Of a stretch of DNA of 62,164 nt, positions 1-7,577 are shown piece by piece. Made by a program: the position numbers and the translations under genes. The notes under the pieces were generated by a model. It did not search any database. It was given only the letters and a program-made list of their open reading frames with translations, and was not told the DNA's origin. Source of the stretch: Desulfuromonadales bacterium (GTDB taxonomy: Bacteria > Desulfobacterota > Desulfuromonadia > Geobacterales > Pseudopelobacteraceae); assembly GCA_016650295.1 (NCBI GenBank), contig JAENWA010000111.1:1-62164 (forward strand). Reading direction: 5' to 3'. Position 1 is the first letter of the stretch, and the number at the start of each line of letters is the position of its first letter.

Positions 1-2
1 AA

Positions 3-170
3 AAGATCAAAAGGATTGGAGAGCATGAAGGAGTAAAGCAAGGCTACCGGTGGCAGTTCGGGAAGTTAAGGGAAATCTCCGTTTTCCCCTTGACAAAACT
101 TATCATGGATGTCCCCGGATTTCTCTTAGATCGACTTGATGCAATCAACTCAATTACTAACCCTGAATAG
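3..170 (+). CDS. 3' end of an unidentified gene (partial)
   Basis: An open frame enters the window from the left and stops with TAG at 168-170, giving the last 55 residues of a protein. The tail is mixed polar and hydrophobic (it contains WQFGKLREIS and a Pro-Gly turn followed by FLLDRLDAIN), with no motif I recognise. It ends 8 bases before the ATG of the broken glycosylase-like gene, so the two were probably cotranscribed. The start and most of the protein lie outside the window, so no function can be assigned. The composition is AT-richer than the lysine genes that follow, which suggests accessory DNA. Confidence 0.5.
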   Translation, partial: KIKRIGEHEGVKQGYRWQFGKLREISVFPLTKLIMDVPGFLLDRLDAINSITNPE

Positions 171-178
171 GAAAATGA

Positions 179-826
179 ATGTCTCCAATTACTAAAGCCA
201 GAACTATTGCTAACGCTTTACAAACCTTGCCTGGATTCATTTGGATTGCAACTGCTTTTGTGCCAAATAATCATATTGGTGCTACGTTAGTAGATGGGTG
301 TTTATAAACTGGCCTTAACTACAAAACCGTTGTTCTCCCACGCGTAATTAAAATTTTAACTCGATTTCCAAATCTTGCAACAACTTGCGATTTCTATAGA
401 TTTATCCTGGCTGGCTCATTGCCAGCTGCTATTAATTGGAATGGTGATACTAAACTAAAACGGATTCAAACGTTAACAGAGGTTTTACTTCTCCATGAAA
501 TTGAGAATGAGTATGATTTGTTGCGGTGGCTAGATGATGCAAACAATAAAAAGGTATTAATGCAGTTGGACGGCATTGGTCCTAAAACAGTCAATTATAT
601 CCACCGCCTTGTAGGAGGCCAAGCAATACCTATTGATCGACACCTTAGGAAACTGGCTGATTCAACAGGATTGCATTTTCATTCTTATGATGAAATGGAG
701 CGAGTATTTAAATTTTCCGCAGATCTTTTAGGTAAAGATTATGTAACATTCGATAGGAGCGTTTGGAGTTACTACGCGAATGGGAGAGGTGGAAACACAG
801 AAACCCAAATTCCGCTTGTCTTCTAA
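179..826 (+). pseudogene. HhH DNA glycosylase-like gene interrupted by an in-frame TAA
   Basis: Reading from the ATG at 179, the frame runs 42 codons, meets TAA at 305-307, and continues open in the same frame to the stop at 824-826. The whole would be about 215 residues. The second part carries a helix-hairpin-helix: LMQLDGIGPKTVNYI then a PIDRHLRKLADSTGL stretch, as in the HhH-GPD base-excision glycosylase/endonuclease III superfamily. The frame either side of the stop reads as one continuous protein (VDGCL, stop, TGLNYKTVV), so a single substitution, for instance CAA to TAA, is the simplest cause. A TTG at 419 could restart a 135-residue C-terminal piece. Specificity cannot be inferred. 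TAA rules out the usual Sec or Pyl recoding. Confidence 0.6.
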
Positions 827-874
827 AATAAAAATATAAGCATAATAGTTTTGCAAACATCACGCTTGGGGACG

Positions 875-918
875 AAAAGGGACAGCCTGCTTTTTAATAA
901 AGTAGCCTGTCCCCTTTT
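875..918. repeat. REP-like palindrome in the 827-1144 gene-free stretch
   Basis: The two arms read AAAAGGGACAGcCTGCTTT and AAAGTAGcCTGTCCCcTTTT and pair around a short A/T loop. This GGGGACAGGCTACTTT-type palindrome resembles the REP sequences found near IS200-like (RAYT) transposases, but no transposase gene is visible here. After it comes a purine-rich RBS-like block (AGGAGGAAAGG, about 942-952) with only short open frames behind it. Apart from this I see nothing supported in 827-1144. Confidence 0.55.
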
Positions 919-1144
919 AATCTCCCGGTCGTGTCGTTATAGGAGGAAAGGATGTGCATGTGCGTATTGTTGCCCAGCTGGCAGGGAAATTACAAGCATG
1001 GAAATAGCAAATGCGGCCGAAGGGCCGCCGCTTGAACCAAGTATAGTGTTTCAGGAATGGACTCAATCCAATGTTTCAAAGACTTCCTGCGAAACAATAT
1101 GGTGTCGCGTCTACACATTTTACAAAACGACTTTGCCGCAAACT

Positions 1145-1456
1145 TCAAGCCGCCTTCCTCCCACTCCGCTCCATCTCCCGCCGCAGGATAGCATTGAGCC
1201 GCGTCTGATACCCCTTGCCATCACGTTTGAGCCAATGCACCACGTCCGCGTCCAGTCTGACCGTAACAGCCTCTTTCATGGGACGGTAGAACTTGCCCAC
1301 CTCAAAGCCGCTGAAATCGGTGATTTCCGGGATGTCTGAATAATCAATTTCATCATCCGGGCGTTCAGCGAGACGCTTCAGATTATCAAGCTGTGCTTCT
1401 GTCAGTTTTGGGACCCCTTTGATCCTGACTATATTTTCAGAAGCTTCCTTTTTCAT
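1145..1456 (-). CDS. BrnA-like antitoxin domain protein
   Basis: 103 residues. The C-terminal half (VTVRLDADVVHWLKRDGKGY then QTRLNAILRREM) matches the ribbon-helix-helix pattern of the BrnA antitoxin family, which binds DNA and represses its own operon. The N-terminal half is acidic (RPDDEIDYSDIPEITDF), as in BrnA proteins, where that segment meets the BrnT toxin. No BrnT gene lies beside it. Instead a DUF2442 gene ends 10 bases upstream and a DUF4160 gene precedes that, all on the same strand, so it is either an orphan antitoxin or the third member of a small TA-like operon. Start at 1456 (ATG, with GGGGAGCACT just upstream). Confidence 0.7.
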   Translation of the reverse strand: MKKEASENIVRIKGVPKLTEAQLDNLKRLAERPDDEIDYSDIPEITDFSGFEVGKFYRPMKEAVTVRLDADVVHWLKRDGKGYQTRLNAILRREMERSGRKAA

Positions 1457-1466
1457 AGTGCTCCCC

Positions 1467-1709
1467 TCACGCCGCCTTCGCCAGTCGGGTTTCAGTGAGC
1501 ATCGCCTCGATACTCAGGTGGTAATCCAGTTCCGGCCACTCGACGCCGGTGCCGCGACAAATGAAGCGATAATCGGCCAACTGGGCCAAGGTGGCGTTGT
1601 TCAACTCCGGGTACCAGCTCATCGGCGTGGAAATCATCCTGCCGTCTTTCAGCTCGACGTGAAGGTATCGCTCATCGATATGGACCGCTTTACCTTTTAA
1701 AAAATTCAT
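1467..1709 (-). CDS. DUF2442 domain protein
   Basis: 80 residues from the ATG at 1709, chosen over the upstream TTG because GAGGAAATGGG sits just before it. The pattern (VELKDGRMISTPMSWYPEL, then LDYHLSIEAML at the end) is that of DUF2442 proteins, small proteins almost always encoded next to DUF4160. The gene overlaps the end of the DUF4160 gene by 20 bases, which implies translational coupling. Such pairs are usually considered candidate toxin-antitoxin or phage-derived modules; the biochemical role is not established and I do not infer one. Confidence 0.75.
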   Translation of the reverse strand: MNFLKGKAVHIDERYLHVELKDGRMISTPMSWYPELNNATLAQLADYRFICRGTGVEWPELDYHLSIEAMLTETRLAKAA

Positions 1710-1923
1710 CCCATTTCCTCTCAAACTGTTCCCTGTGTGTCGAAACCAGTGCCAAAGCGGCTTTCAGGTCATCTCGTTTCATGCAACTTTCGCGAACGGT
1801 TAGAGATGTGCGATCGATTGTAGCATAATCATCACCCTTAACAACATGGATGTGTCGCGGGAGATGTTCGTTGGCATAGAAGAAAAACTTGAATCCATTT
1901 TCGATCAGTAGCGTTGGCGACAT
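1690..1923 (-). CDS. DUF4160 domain protein
   Basis: 77 residues from the ATG at 1923, which has AGGGGAAG eight bases upstream; a longer frame to 2007 would run through the dapL terminator hairpin and is rejected. The N-terminus (MSPTLLIENGFKFFFYANEH) and the LPRHIHVVKGDDYATID segment give the H-x-P-x-H-x-H core typical of DUF4160. It is the first gene of the minus-strand trio DUF4160-DUF2442-BrnA-like. Function is unknown. A second, diverged pair occurs at 28.5-29.3 kb. Confidence 0.75.
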   Translation of the reverse strand: MSPTLLIENGFKFFFYANEHLPRHIHVVKGDDYATIDRTSLTVRESCMKRDDLKAALALVSTHREQFERKWDEFFKR

Positions 1924-1940
1924 AACTTCCCCTAAAGCAG

Positions 1941-1964
1941 AAGGGCGCCGTAACGGGCGCCCTT
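1941..1964 (-). terminator. Hairpin after dapL
   Basis: AAGGGCGCC and GGGCGCCCTT pair around a five-base loop directly behind the dapL stop codon. The U-tract is weak in the dapL direction, so termination may be partial. The hairpin also separates dapL from the DUF4160 start. Confidence 0.55.
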
Positions 1965-1969
1965 TCTCT

Positions 1970-3202
1970 CTACTTGAGGTTTTTCTTGATTCGTTCAACC
2001 GCTTCAATCACATTCTCGCGATGGCCGAAGGCCGACAACCGGAAGTACCCTTCTCCGCTCGGGCCGAAGCCGCTGCCGGGGGTGCCGACCACGTTACATT
2101 CGTTCAAGAGCTTGTCGAAGAACTCCCAACTGGTCAGGTTGCCCGGCGTCTTGAGCCAGATGTAGGGGGCATCCACCCCGCCGAAGATCGTCACACCGGC
2201 TTCCGTGAGCCCTTCACGGATGATGCGGGCGTTCTCCATGTAGTAGTCGATGATTTCCCTGGTCTGCTTCCACCCCTCGTCGGAGTAGACTGCGGCGGCG
2301 GCGCGCTGGACCGGGTAGGAGGCGCCGTTGAACTTGGTGGTGGTGCGGCGCAGCCAGAGCTTGTTGAAGCTGTAACGCTCGCCCGTCGCGGTGGTGCCCA
2401 TGACCTCTTCCGGTACGACCACCAGGCCGCAACGGACGCCGGTGAAGCCGGCGGTCTTGGAGAAGGAGCGAAACTCGATGGCGCACCGCTTAGCCCCTTC
2501 GATCTCGTAGATGGAGTGCGGGATGTCCGGGTTGGTGATGAAGGCCTCGTAGGCCGCGTCGAAGAAGATCACGGCGTCGTTTGCATTGGCGTAATCGACC
2601 CACTTCTTCAGCTCGGCCTTGCTGGCCACGGTGCCGGTCGGGTTGTTGGGGAAACAGAGATAGATGATGTCCACTTTCTGGGTCGGCAGGGCCGGGATGA
2701 AATTGTTGGCCTCGTTGCATGGCATGTAGACCACGTTGGCGTAGTAGCCTTTGTCGTCGGCCTCGCCGGTGCGGCCGATCATGACGTTGGTATCGTTGTA
2801 GACCGGGTAGACCGGGTCGCCGATGGCTACCACGTTGTCCAGGGCGAAGATGTCCAGGATGTTGGCGCAGTCGCACTTGGAGCCGTCGGAGATGAACATC
2901 TCCTCGGTCTTGAGTGACACGCCCCGCGGCTTGTAAGATTTCTCGATGATGGCGTTGATCAGCCAGTCGTAGCCCTGCTCCGGGCCGTAGCCGGCGAAAT
3001 GGTCGGTGGTGGCCAGATCGTCCACGGCGTCGTGGAAGGCCTTCAGCACGGCCGGCGCCAGCGGACGGGTCACGTCGCCGATCCCCAGGCGGATGACCTT
3101 GGCGGTCGGGTTGGCGGCGCTGAATTCGCGCACGCGGCGGCCGATCTCGGGGAACAGGTAGCCGGCTTTGAGTTTCAGGTAGTTGTCGTTGATTTTTGCC
3201 AT
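1970..3202 (-). CDS. dapL: LL-diaminopimelate aminotransferase
   Basis: 410 residues from the ATG at 3202 (TTTGGAGG upstream; a TTG at 3220 gives six extra residues and is less likely). A class I/II PLP-dependent aminotransferase of DapL type: it converts L-2,3,4,5-tetrahydrodipicolinate plus glutamate to LL-diaminopimelate in one step, bypassing the succinylase or acetylase branches. Visible marks are the N-terminal [19 protein letters not shown], the substrate loop region [18 protein letters not shown], and the PLP lysine in [10 protein letters not shown] near residue 248. It is the last gene of the minus-strand lysA-dapA-dapB-dapL set, 177 bases after dapB, the gap being filled by a palindromic repeat. 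Confidence 0.95.
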   Translation of the reverse strand: MAKINDNYLKLKAGYLFPEIGRRVREFSAANPTAKVIRLGIGDVTRPLAPAVLKAFHDAVDDLATTDHFAGYGPEQGYDWLINAIIEKSYKPRGVSLKTEEMFISDGSKCDCANILDIFALDNVVAIGDPVYPVYNDTNVMIGRTGEADDKGYYANVVYMPCNEANNFIPALPTQKVDIIYLCFPNNPTGTVASKAELKKWVDYANANDAVIFFDAAYEAFITNPDIPHSIYEIEGAKRCAIEFRSFSKTAGFTGVRCGLVVVPEEVMGTTATGERYSFNKLWLRRTTTKFNGASYPVQRAAAAVYSDEGWKQTREIIDYYMENARIIREGLTEAGVTIFGGVDAPYIWLKTPGNLTSWEFFDKLLNECNVVGTPGSGFGPSGEGYFRLSAFGHRENVIEAVERIKKNLK

Positions 3203-3264
3203 CTTCGGTAAATCCTCCAAATGTGTTTATTGATGTAAAAGAAACATATTCAAAAAAGGCTGAT

Positions 3265-3354
3265 CTCACACAACGACGCGACGACGCAACGAAAATCCTA
3301 AACCCTTTTTGACTCAGGTCTTTAAAACGTTGCGTCGTTGCTGCGTTGCGTGAG
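3265..3354. repeat. Long inverted repeat between dapB and dapL
   Basis: Arms of 27 bases at 3265-3291 and 3328-3354 are reverse complements apart from a few mismatches. Both arms are built from CGACGCAACG-like units, and the loop is about 36 bases. The element sits in the middle of the lysine gene set and would form a strong hairpin in the transcript. Confidence 0.75.
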
Positions 3355-3379
3355 ACTGAGATTTTGGTTCGGCTTAGGA

Positions 3380-4183
3380 TTATTTAAGTCCCAACACATC
3401 CTGCATGTCGTACAGCCCGGGCGTCTTGCCGACCACCCATTTGGCGGCCCGGACCGCGCCGCGCGAGAACATGTCGCGGGTCATGGCGCGGTGGGAGATC
3501 TCGATGCGCTCGCCCATGCCGATGAAGTAGACCGTGTGTTCGCCGACAATATCACCGCCGCGCACGGTCTGCATGCCGATCTCTTCTTTCGTCCGCTCGC
3601 CGCAGATCCCCTCGCGGTGATAGTTGGCCACCTGGTTGTAGTCGCGCCCCAGGGCCTCGGCCACCACTTCGCCCATGCGCACGGCGGTTCCTGACGGTGA
3701 GTCTTTCTTCTTGTTGTGATGCAGTTCGACGATCTCCACGTCAAAGTCGTCACCCAGGGTTTTGGCCACATCCTTGAGCACCTTCAGGCAGACGTTGACC
3801 CCCACCGACATGTTGGGGGCCAGTATGGCCGGGATCTCGCGGGCCAACTCGACCGCCAGGGCGCGCTCCTCGGGGGTGAAGCCGGTGGAGCCGATCACGA
3901 TGGATTTCTTCTTGAGGGCGCAGACCTCCAGGTTCTTGAGCGAGACCTTGGGAGCGGTAAAGTCGATCAGCACATCGCAGCCGGCCACCACCTCATTCAG
4001 GTTATCGGAAATGAGCACTCCGGTCTTGCCGCAACCGGCCATCAGCCCGGCGTCCTGCCCGACCATCGGGTGCCCCGGTCGCTCCAGAGCGCCGCAGAAC
4101 ACGGTGTCCTCGGCCTCGATGATGGAGTTGATGATGCGTTGTCCCATGCGCCCTGAGGCGCCGCAGACGGCTATCTTGATCAT
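3380..4183 (-). CDS. dapB: 4-hydroxy-tetrahydrodipicolinate reductase
   Basis: 267 residues, the usual DapB length. It reduces hydroxy-tetrahydrodipicolinate with NAD(P)H to tetrahydrodipicolinate, the substrate of DapL. The N-terminal dinucleotide fold is seen as AVCGASGRMGQRI; the catalytic and substrate-binding region is VELHHNKKKDSPSGTA with the paired histidines, the lysine and the SGTA loop. Start at 4183 (ATG, AGAGGTTTACC upstream). It lies between dapA and dapL on the same strand; a palindromic repeat of about 105 bases separates it from dapA. Confidence 0.95.
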   Translation of the reverse strand: MIKIAVCGASGRMGQRIINSIIEAEDTVFCGALERPGHPMVGQDAGLMAGCGKTGVLISDNLNEVVAGCDVLIDFTAPKVSLKNLEVCALKKKSIVIGSTGFTPEERALAVELAREIPAILAPNMSVGVNVCLKVLKDVAKTLGDDFDVEIVELHHNKKKDSPSGTAVRMGEVVAEALGRDYNQVANYHREGICGERTKEEIGMQTVRGGDIVGEHTVYFIGMGERIEISHRAMTRDMFSRGAVRAAKWVVGKTPGLYDMQDVLGLK

Positions 4184-4200
4184 GGTAAACCTCTTTATTT

Positions 4201-4305
4201 GCCACAGAGGACACAGAGAACACAGAGGGAATCAAAACCGTTTAACATGGATATACATGCTAAAATACCTCGGTTTTTCTCTGGGTACTCTGTGCCCTCT
4301 GTGGC
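4201..4305. repeat. CCACAGAGG-type inverted repeat between dapA and dapB
   Basis: The arms 4201-4227 and 4279-4305 match at 24 of 27 positions as reverse complements. They are built from (A)CAGAG units (GCCACAGAGGACACAGAG...). The same style of repeat occurs, longer and diverged, at 30.83-31.01 and 35.06-35.25 kb. The arms are separated by about 50 bases of AT-richer sequence. Confidence 0.8.
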
Positions 4306-4313
4306 TGAATGTA

Positions 4314-5186
4314 TTAAATCAGGTTATATTCTTTCATTATAGAAGCCAGCTTGGCCTCGTTGGCGTCCGACATCGGGCACAACGGCAGCCGTACCTCGTC
4401 CGAACACTTGCCCATCAGGCCCAGGGCGGTCTTGACCGGGATCGGGTTGCTCTCGATGAACATGGCGTTGCCGATCTTGAGGGTCTTGAGGTGCAGCTGG
4501 CGGGCCTTTTCCAGGTCTCCGGCAAAGAAGGCGTCGGTCAGGTCAGCGACCTCTTTGGGCATGATGTTGGCCAGTACCGAGATGATCCCCTTGGCGCCGC
4601 AGGCCATCATCGGAAAGGTAATGAAGTCGTCGCCGGAAAAGACGTCGATCTGGTCACCGCACAGGGCGATGATCTCCGAGGCCTGCTGCAGGGAGCCGGT
4701 GGCCTCCTTGATGGCCACGATGTTCCGGTGCGGGGCCAGACGGGCCACGGTCTCGGGCAGCAGGTTGACACCGGTGCGGCCGGGCACGTTATAGAGGATC
4801 TGGGGGATGTCAACGGCATCGGCGATGGCGGTGTAGTGGCGATAGAGCCCTTCCTGGGTCGGCTTGTTGTAGTAGGGGGTCACCAGCAGCACGCCGGCCA
4901 CGCCCAGGTCCTTGGCCTCGCGGGTCAGATGGATGGCCTCGGCGGTCGAGTTGGAGCCGGTGCCGGCGATAACCGGAACGCGCCCTTTGGCCTGTTCGAA
5001 GACGATCCGGATCACGTCCAGGTGCTCTTCGTTATCCAGGGTGGACGACTCGCCGGTGGTGCCGCAGGCGACGATGGCGTCGGTGCCGTTTTCAATCTGG
5101 AAATCCACCAGTTCACGCAGTTTCTTCTCGTCAACCGCTCCATTGCTGAATGGGGTGACAATTGCGACGATGCTTCCTTTAAACAT
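4314..5186 (-). CDS. dapA: 4-hydroxy-tetrahydrodipicolinate synthase
   Basis: 290 residues from the second ATG at 5186 (GGAGG with 8-base spacing; the first ATG at 5192 is only 2 bases from it). A class I aldolase of the DapA family that condenses pyruvate with aspartate semialdehyde, the first committed step of diaminopimelate and lysine synthesis. Motifs: GTTGESSTL, YYNKPTQEG, YNVPGRTG, and the Schiff-base lysine in VAIKEATGSL near residue 160. It begins 24 bases after lysA ends, so the two are cotranscribed. Confidence 0.95.
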   Translation of the reverse strand: MFKGSIVAIVTPFSNGAVDEKKLRELVDFQIENGTDAIVACGTTGESSTLDNEEHLDVIRIVFEQAKGRVPVIAGTGSNSTAEAIHLTREAKDLGVAGVLLVTPYYNKPTQEGLYRHYTAIADAVDIPQILYNVPGRTGVNLLPETVARLAPHRNIVAIKEATGSLQQASEIIALCGDQIDVFSGDDFITFPMMACGAKGIISVLANIMPKEVADLTDAFFAGDLEKARQLHLKTLKIGNAMFIESNPIPVKTALGLMGKCSDEVRLPLCPMSDANEAKLASIMKEYNLI

Positions 5187-5210
5187 AACCATTACCTCCG
5201 TATCTGAAAT

Positions 5211-6464
5211 TTACAGGAAAGAAGCGATTGTTTCACCCTTGACCAGGTCCTCGATGGTTTCGCGTTCGCGTATGACCTCGAATTTGTCGCCCTTGACCAT
5301 AACTTCGGCCACGCGGGGGCGGCTGTTGTAGGAGCTGCTCATGGCAAAACCGTAGGCCCCGGCCGAGGTAAAGGCCATCAGGTCGCCCTGCTTGAACATG
5401 GGCACCTCGCGCTCCTTGACCAGAAAGTCGCCCGACTCGCAGATCGGACCGACGATATCGGCCACGATCATGCCGTCCTGATCCTTGTTGACGGCCTGCA
5501 CGCCATGGAACGAGCCGTACAGGGCCGGGCGGGCCAGGTCGTTCATGCCGGCGTCGATCATGATGAAGTTCTTCTCGTCGCGGGCCTTGGTGTAGAGGCA
5601 CTTTGAGACCAGGATGCCGGCGTTGCCGACGATGTTGCGCCCCGGTTCGAAGACCAGGTGCATGCCCAGGTCTTTCGTGGCGGCCACGATCTGCTTGCCG
5701 TAGTCGGCCGGCAGGGGCGGTTCCTCATCGTTGTACTGGATGCCCAGTCCGCCGCCGCAGTCGAAGTATTTCAGGTCGATCCCCTGCGAGCGCAGCTTGG
5801 CGATCATGATCTTGAGCTTCTCGATCGAATCCACGAAGGGGTTGACCTTGGTCAGCTGGGAGCCGATGTGCATGTCGATGCCGATCACATCGATGCCCGG
5901 CAGGGTGACGGCGCGGGTGTACTCTTCCATGGCCCGGTCGATGGTGATGCCGAACTTGGCGTTCTTCAGGCCGGTGGTGATGTAGGGGTGCGTACCGGGA
6001 TCAACGTCCGGGTTGACGCGGATGGCGATGCCGGCCTTCTTTCCCAGGCGCGCGGCGATCTCGCTGATGCGGGTCAGTTCCTGCTCGGACTCCACGTTGA
6101 ACATCAGGATGCCGGTGTTGAGGGCATATTCGATCTCGTCGTCCATTTTGCCGACGCCGGAATACACGACCTTTTTCGGATCGACACCGGCCTTCAGGGC
6201 CCGGTACAACTCGCCGCCGGAGACGATATCGACACCCCCACCCAGGTTGATGAAGGTCTTCAGCACCGACTGGGTCGAGTTGGCCTTGACCGAGTAGCAG
6301 ATGGTGTGGGGCAGGGCGGCAAAGGCCTCGTCAAAGGCCTTGAAATGACGGGTCAGGGTGGCATGGGAATAGGCGTAGAACGGGGTGCCGACCTGGGCCG
6401 CAATATCCCTGATCGCTACCTCTTCGGCGAAGAGTTCGCTGCCTTTGTACTGAAAGTGATTCAT
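5211..6464 (-). CDS. lysA: Diaminopimelate decarboxylase
   Basis: 417 residues from the ATG at 6464, preceded by AGGAGGACTCA; a longer frame to 6545 has no comparable RBS. A fold III PLP enzyme that decarboxylates meso-diaminopimelate to L-lysine. Visible: PLP lysine in CYSVKANST near residue 57, HIGSQL, the glycine-rich GGGLGIQY, and CESGDFL, whose cysteine and glutamate belong to the active site. First gene of the lysine set. No epimerase gene (dapF) is in the window. Confidence 0.95.
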   Translation of the reverse strand: MNHFQYKGSELFAEEVAIRDIAAQVGTPFYAYSHATLTRHFKAFDEAFAALPHTICYSVKANSTQSVLKTFINLGGGVDIVSGGELYRALKAGVDPKKVVYSGVGKMDDEIEYALNTGILMFNVESEQELTRISEIAARLGKKAGIAIRVNPDVDPGTHPYITTGLKNAKFGITIDRAMEEYTRAVTLPGIDVIGIDMHIGSQLTKVNPFVDSIEKLKIMIAKLRSQGIDLKYFDCGGGLGIQYNDEEPPLPADYGKQIVAATKDLGMHLVFEPGRNIVGNAGILVSKCLYTKARDEKNFIMIDAGMNDLARPALYGSFHGVQAVNKDQDGMIVADIVGPICESGDFLVKEREVPMFKQGDLMAFTSAGAYGFAMSSSYNSRPRVAEVMVKGDKFEVIRERETIEDLVKGETIASFL

Positions 6465-6604
6465 TGAGTCCTCCTGTATGGAAAATGTCGTAATCATTAC
6501 GAGAAAAAAGTGGATATTTGTAGCACAGGGGGGCGGAAAAGTCAAAAAGTATGGAGGCTTTCAACACTTGCATAACGTGCAATTTTTCCCGTCGCCATTC
6601 CTGT

Positions 6605-7237
6605 TTACTCAAGATGCCGCAGGATCTCCAGATGGTGCTCGATTCGGGCCAGGGCCGGCAGGGCAGACTTGTAGGCCACAAACGGCACGCCCGCTGCCCG
6701 CGCCGACAGCATATCGACCTCGCCGTCACCCACGAAGAGGGCCTCGCCCGGTTCAATGCCGTAGTGGTCAATAACCTTGAGCAGCGGCTCGGGATGCGGC
6801 TTGGGGTTGACCACCTTTCCGGCGGTCATGACGCAGGAGAAGTATCCGGTCAGGCCGAAATCATCGATGATCATCTCCATGGAGGTGGCCCGGTTGGTGC
6901 AGACCGCCAGCGCTACGCTTCCCCGCAGACGGTCGAGGGTTTCAATCAGTCCGTCCTCGATCCGCATGAAGGGCGCCAGGTCCTGATAGTGGATGGTCTT
7001 GGCAAAGGCCCAGGCATCCTGCTTGCGGTCGTCCCCGGCAAAGAAAAACTCCATCACGTTGTTGAAGGAATAGGTGTGCAGAACATCTCTGGCCCGCAGG
7101 TCGGCTCTGTCCAAGGGCGGGCGCCCCAGATGTTCCAGGACGCTGTTGTAAAAGATGTAATTGGATTCGAGCGTGTCGAGCATGACACCGTCGCAGTCGT
7201 AGATGACTACCTTGTAGCGGCTGTTAATTGGGTTCAT
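6605..7237 (-). CDS. HAD-superfamily phosphatase, phosphoglycolate phosphatase-like
   Basis: 210 residues. A haloacid dehalogenase hydrolase with motif I VVIYDCDGVML (nucleophile D14, acid/base D16), motif II CTNR, a lysine in VVNPKPHPEPLL, and motif IV VGDGEVDMLSA. The size and alpha-helical cap suit the Gph/PGP subgroup, which removes 2-phosphoglycolate or similar small phosphoesters; substrate is not provable from sequence. The start at 7237 has a poor RBS and follows the HNH gene stop by 8 bases, so it probably depends on coupled translation. The gap to lysA is 140 bases. Confidence 0.8.
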   Translation of the reverse strand: MNPINSRYKVVIYDCDGVMLDTLESNYIFYNSVLEHLGRPPLDRADLRARDVLHTYSFNNVMEFFFAGDDRKQDAWAFAKTIHYQDLAPFMRIEDGLIETLDRLRGSVALAVCTNRATSMEMIIDDFGLTGYFSCVMTAGKVVNPKPHPEPLLKVIDHYGIEPGEALFVGDGEVDMLSARAAGVPFVAYKSALPALARIEHHLEILRHLE

Positions 7238-7245
7238 GTGGCGTA

Positions 7246-7545
7246 TTACTCCGTTTTTCCGAGGTTATTCAGATAATCCTCCCATTCCATGGGGAGCAGG
7301 TATTTCTTGCGGCTGTTGCACTCCTTGCAGGCCGGAACGACGTTGTTGCGGGAGGCCTTGCCGCCGCGCGCCAGCGGGATGACATGATCCATGGTCATTT
7401 CTTCCGGCGGGAACTGCCCGTCGCACCAGTGACAGACCCCCAGCGCCAGCCGGTTCTGCCACCAGCGGCTGCGGCGCAGGTCGCGGGACTTGTCCCGTTC
7501 GCGCTTGATATCCTGCTCGCTGGCTTCGGCAATGAAGTGTTCCAT
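7246..7545 (-). CDS. HNH endonuclease domain protein
   Basis: 99 residues. It shows two CxxC pairs (CHWC and CKEC) flanking the HNH core DHVIPLARGGKASRNN, the zinc-ribbon-plus-HNH form of small stand-alone HNH proteins. Such proteins cleave or nick DNA with a metal ion; many are domesticated and of unknown role. The N-terminus is highly charged (EQDIKRERDKSRDLRRS). It sits 32 bases after mutS2 and 8 bases before the HAD phosphatase gene, on the same strand. Link to MutS2 is only by position. Confidence 0.8.
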   Translation of the reverse strand: MEHFIAEASEQDIKRERDKSRDLRRSRWWQNRLALGVCHWCDGQFPPEEMTMDHVIPLARGGKASRNNVVPACKECNSRKKYLLPMEWEDYLNNLGKTE

Positions 7546-7577
7546 CCGTATTCCTTTTCACTGTTCACATTTCGCTA

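Noticed and set aside
851-1339. 162-codon plus-strand frame over the BrnA-like gene
   Set aside because: No RBS, no domain, begins in the REP-like palindrome and runs antisense to a recognisable gene.
1889-2917. 342-codon plus-strand frame opposite dapL
   Set aside because: Shadow; rich in GG, VV and DH strings typical of reversed high-GC codons.
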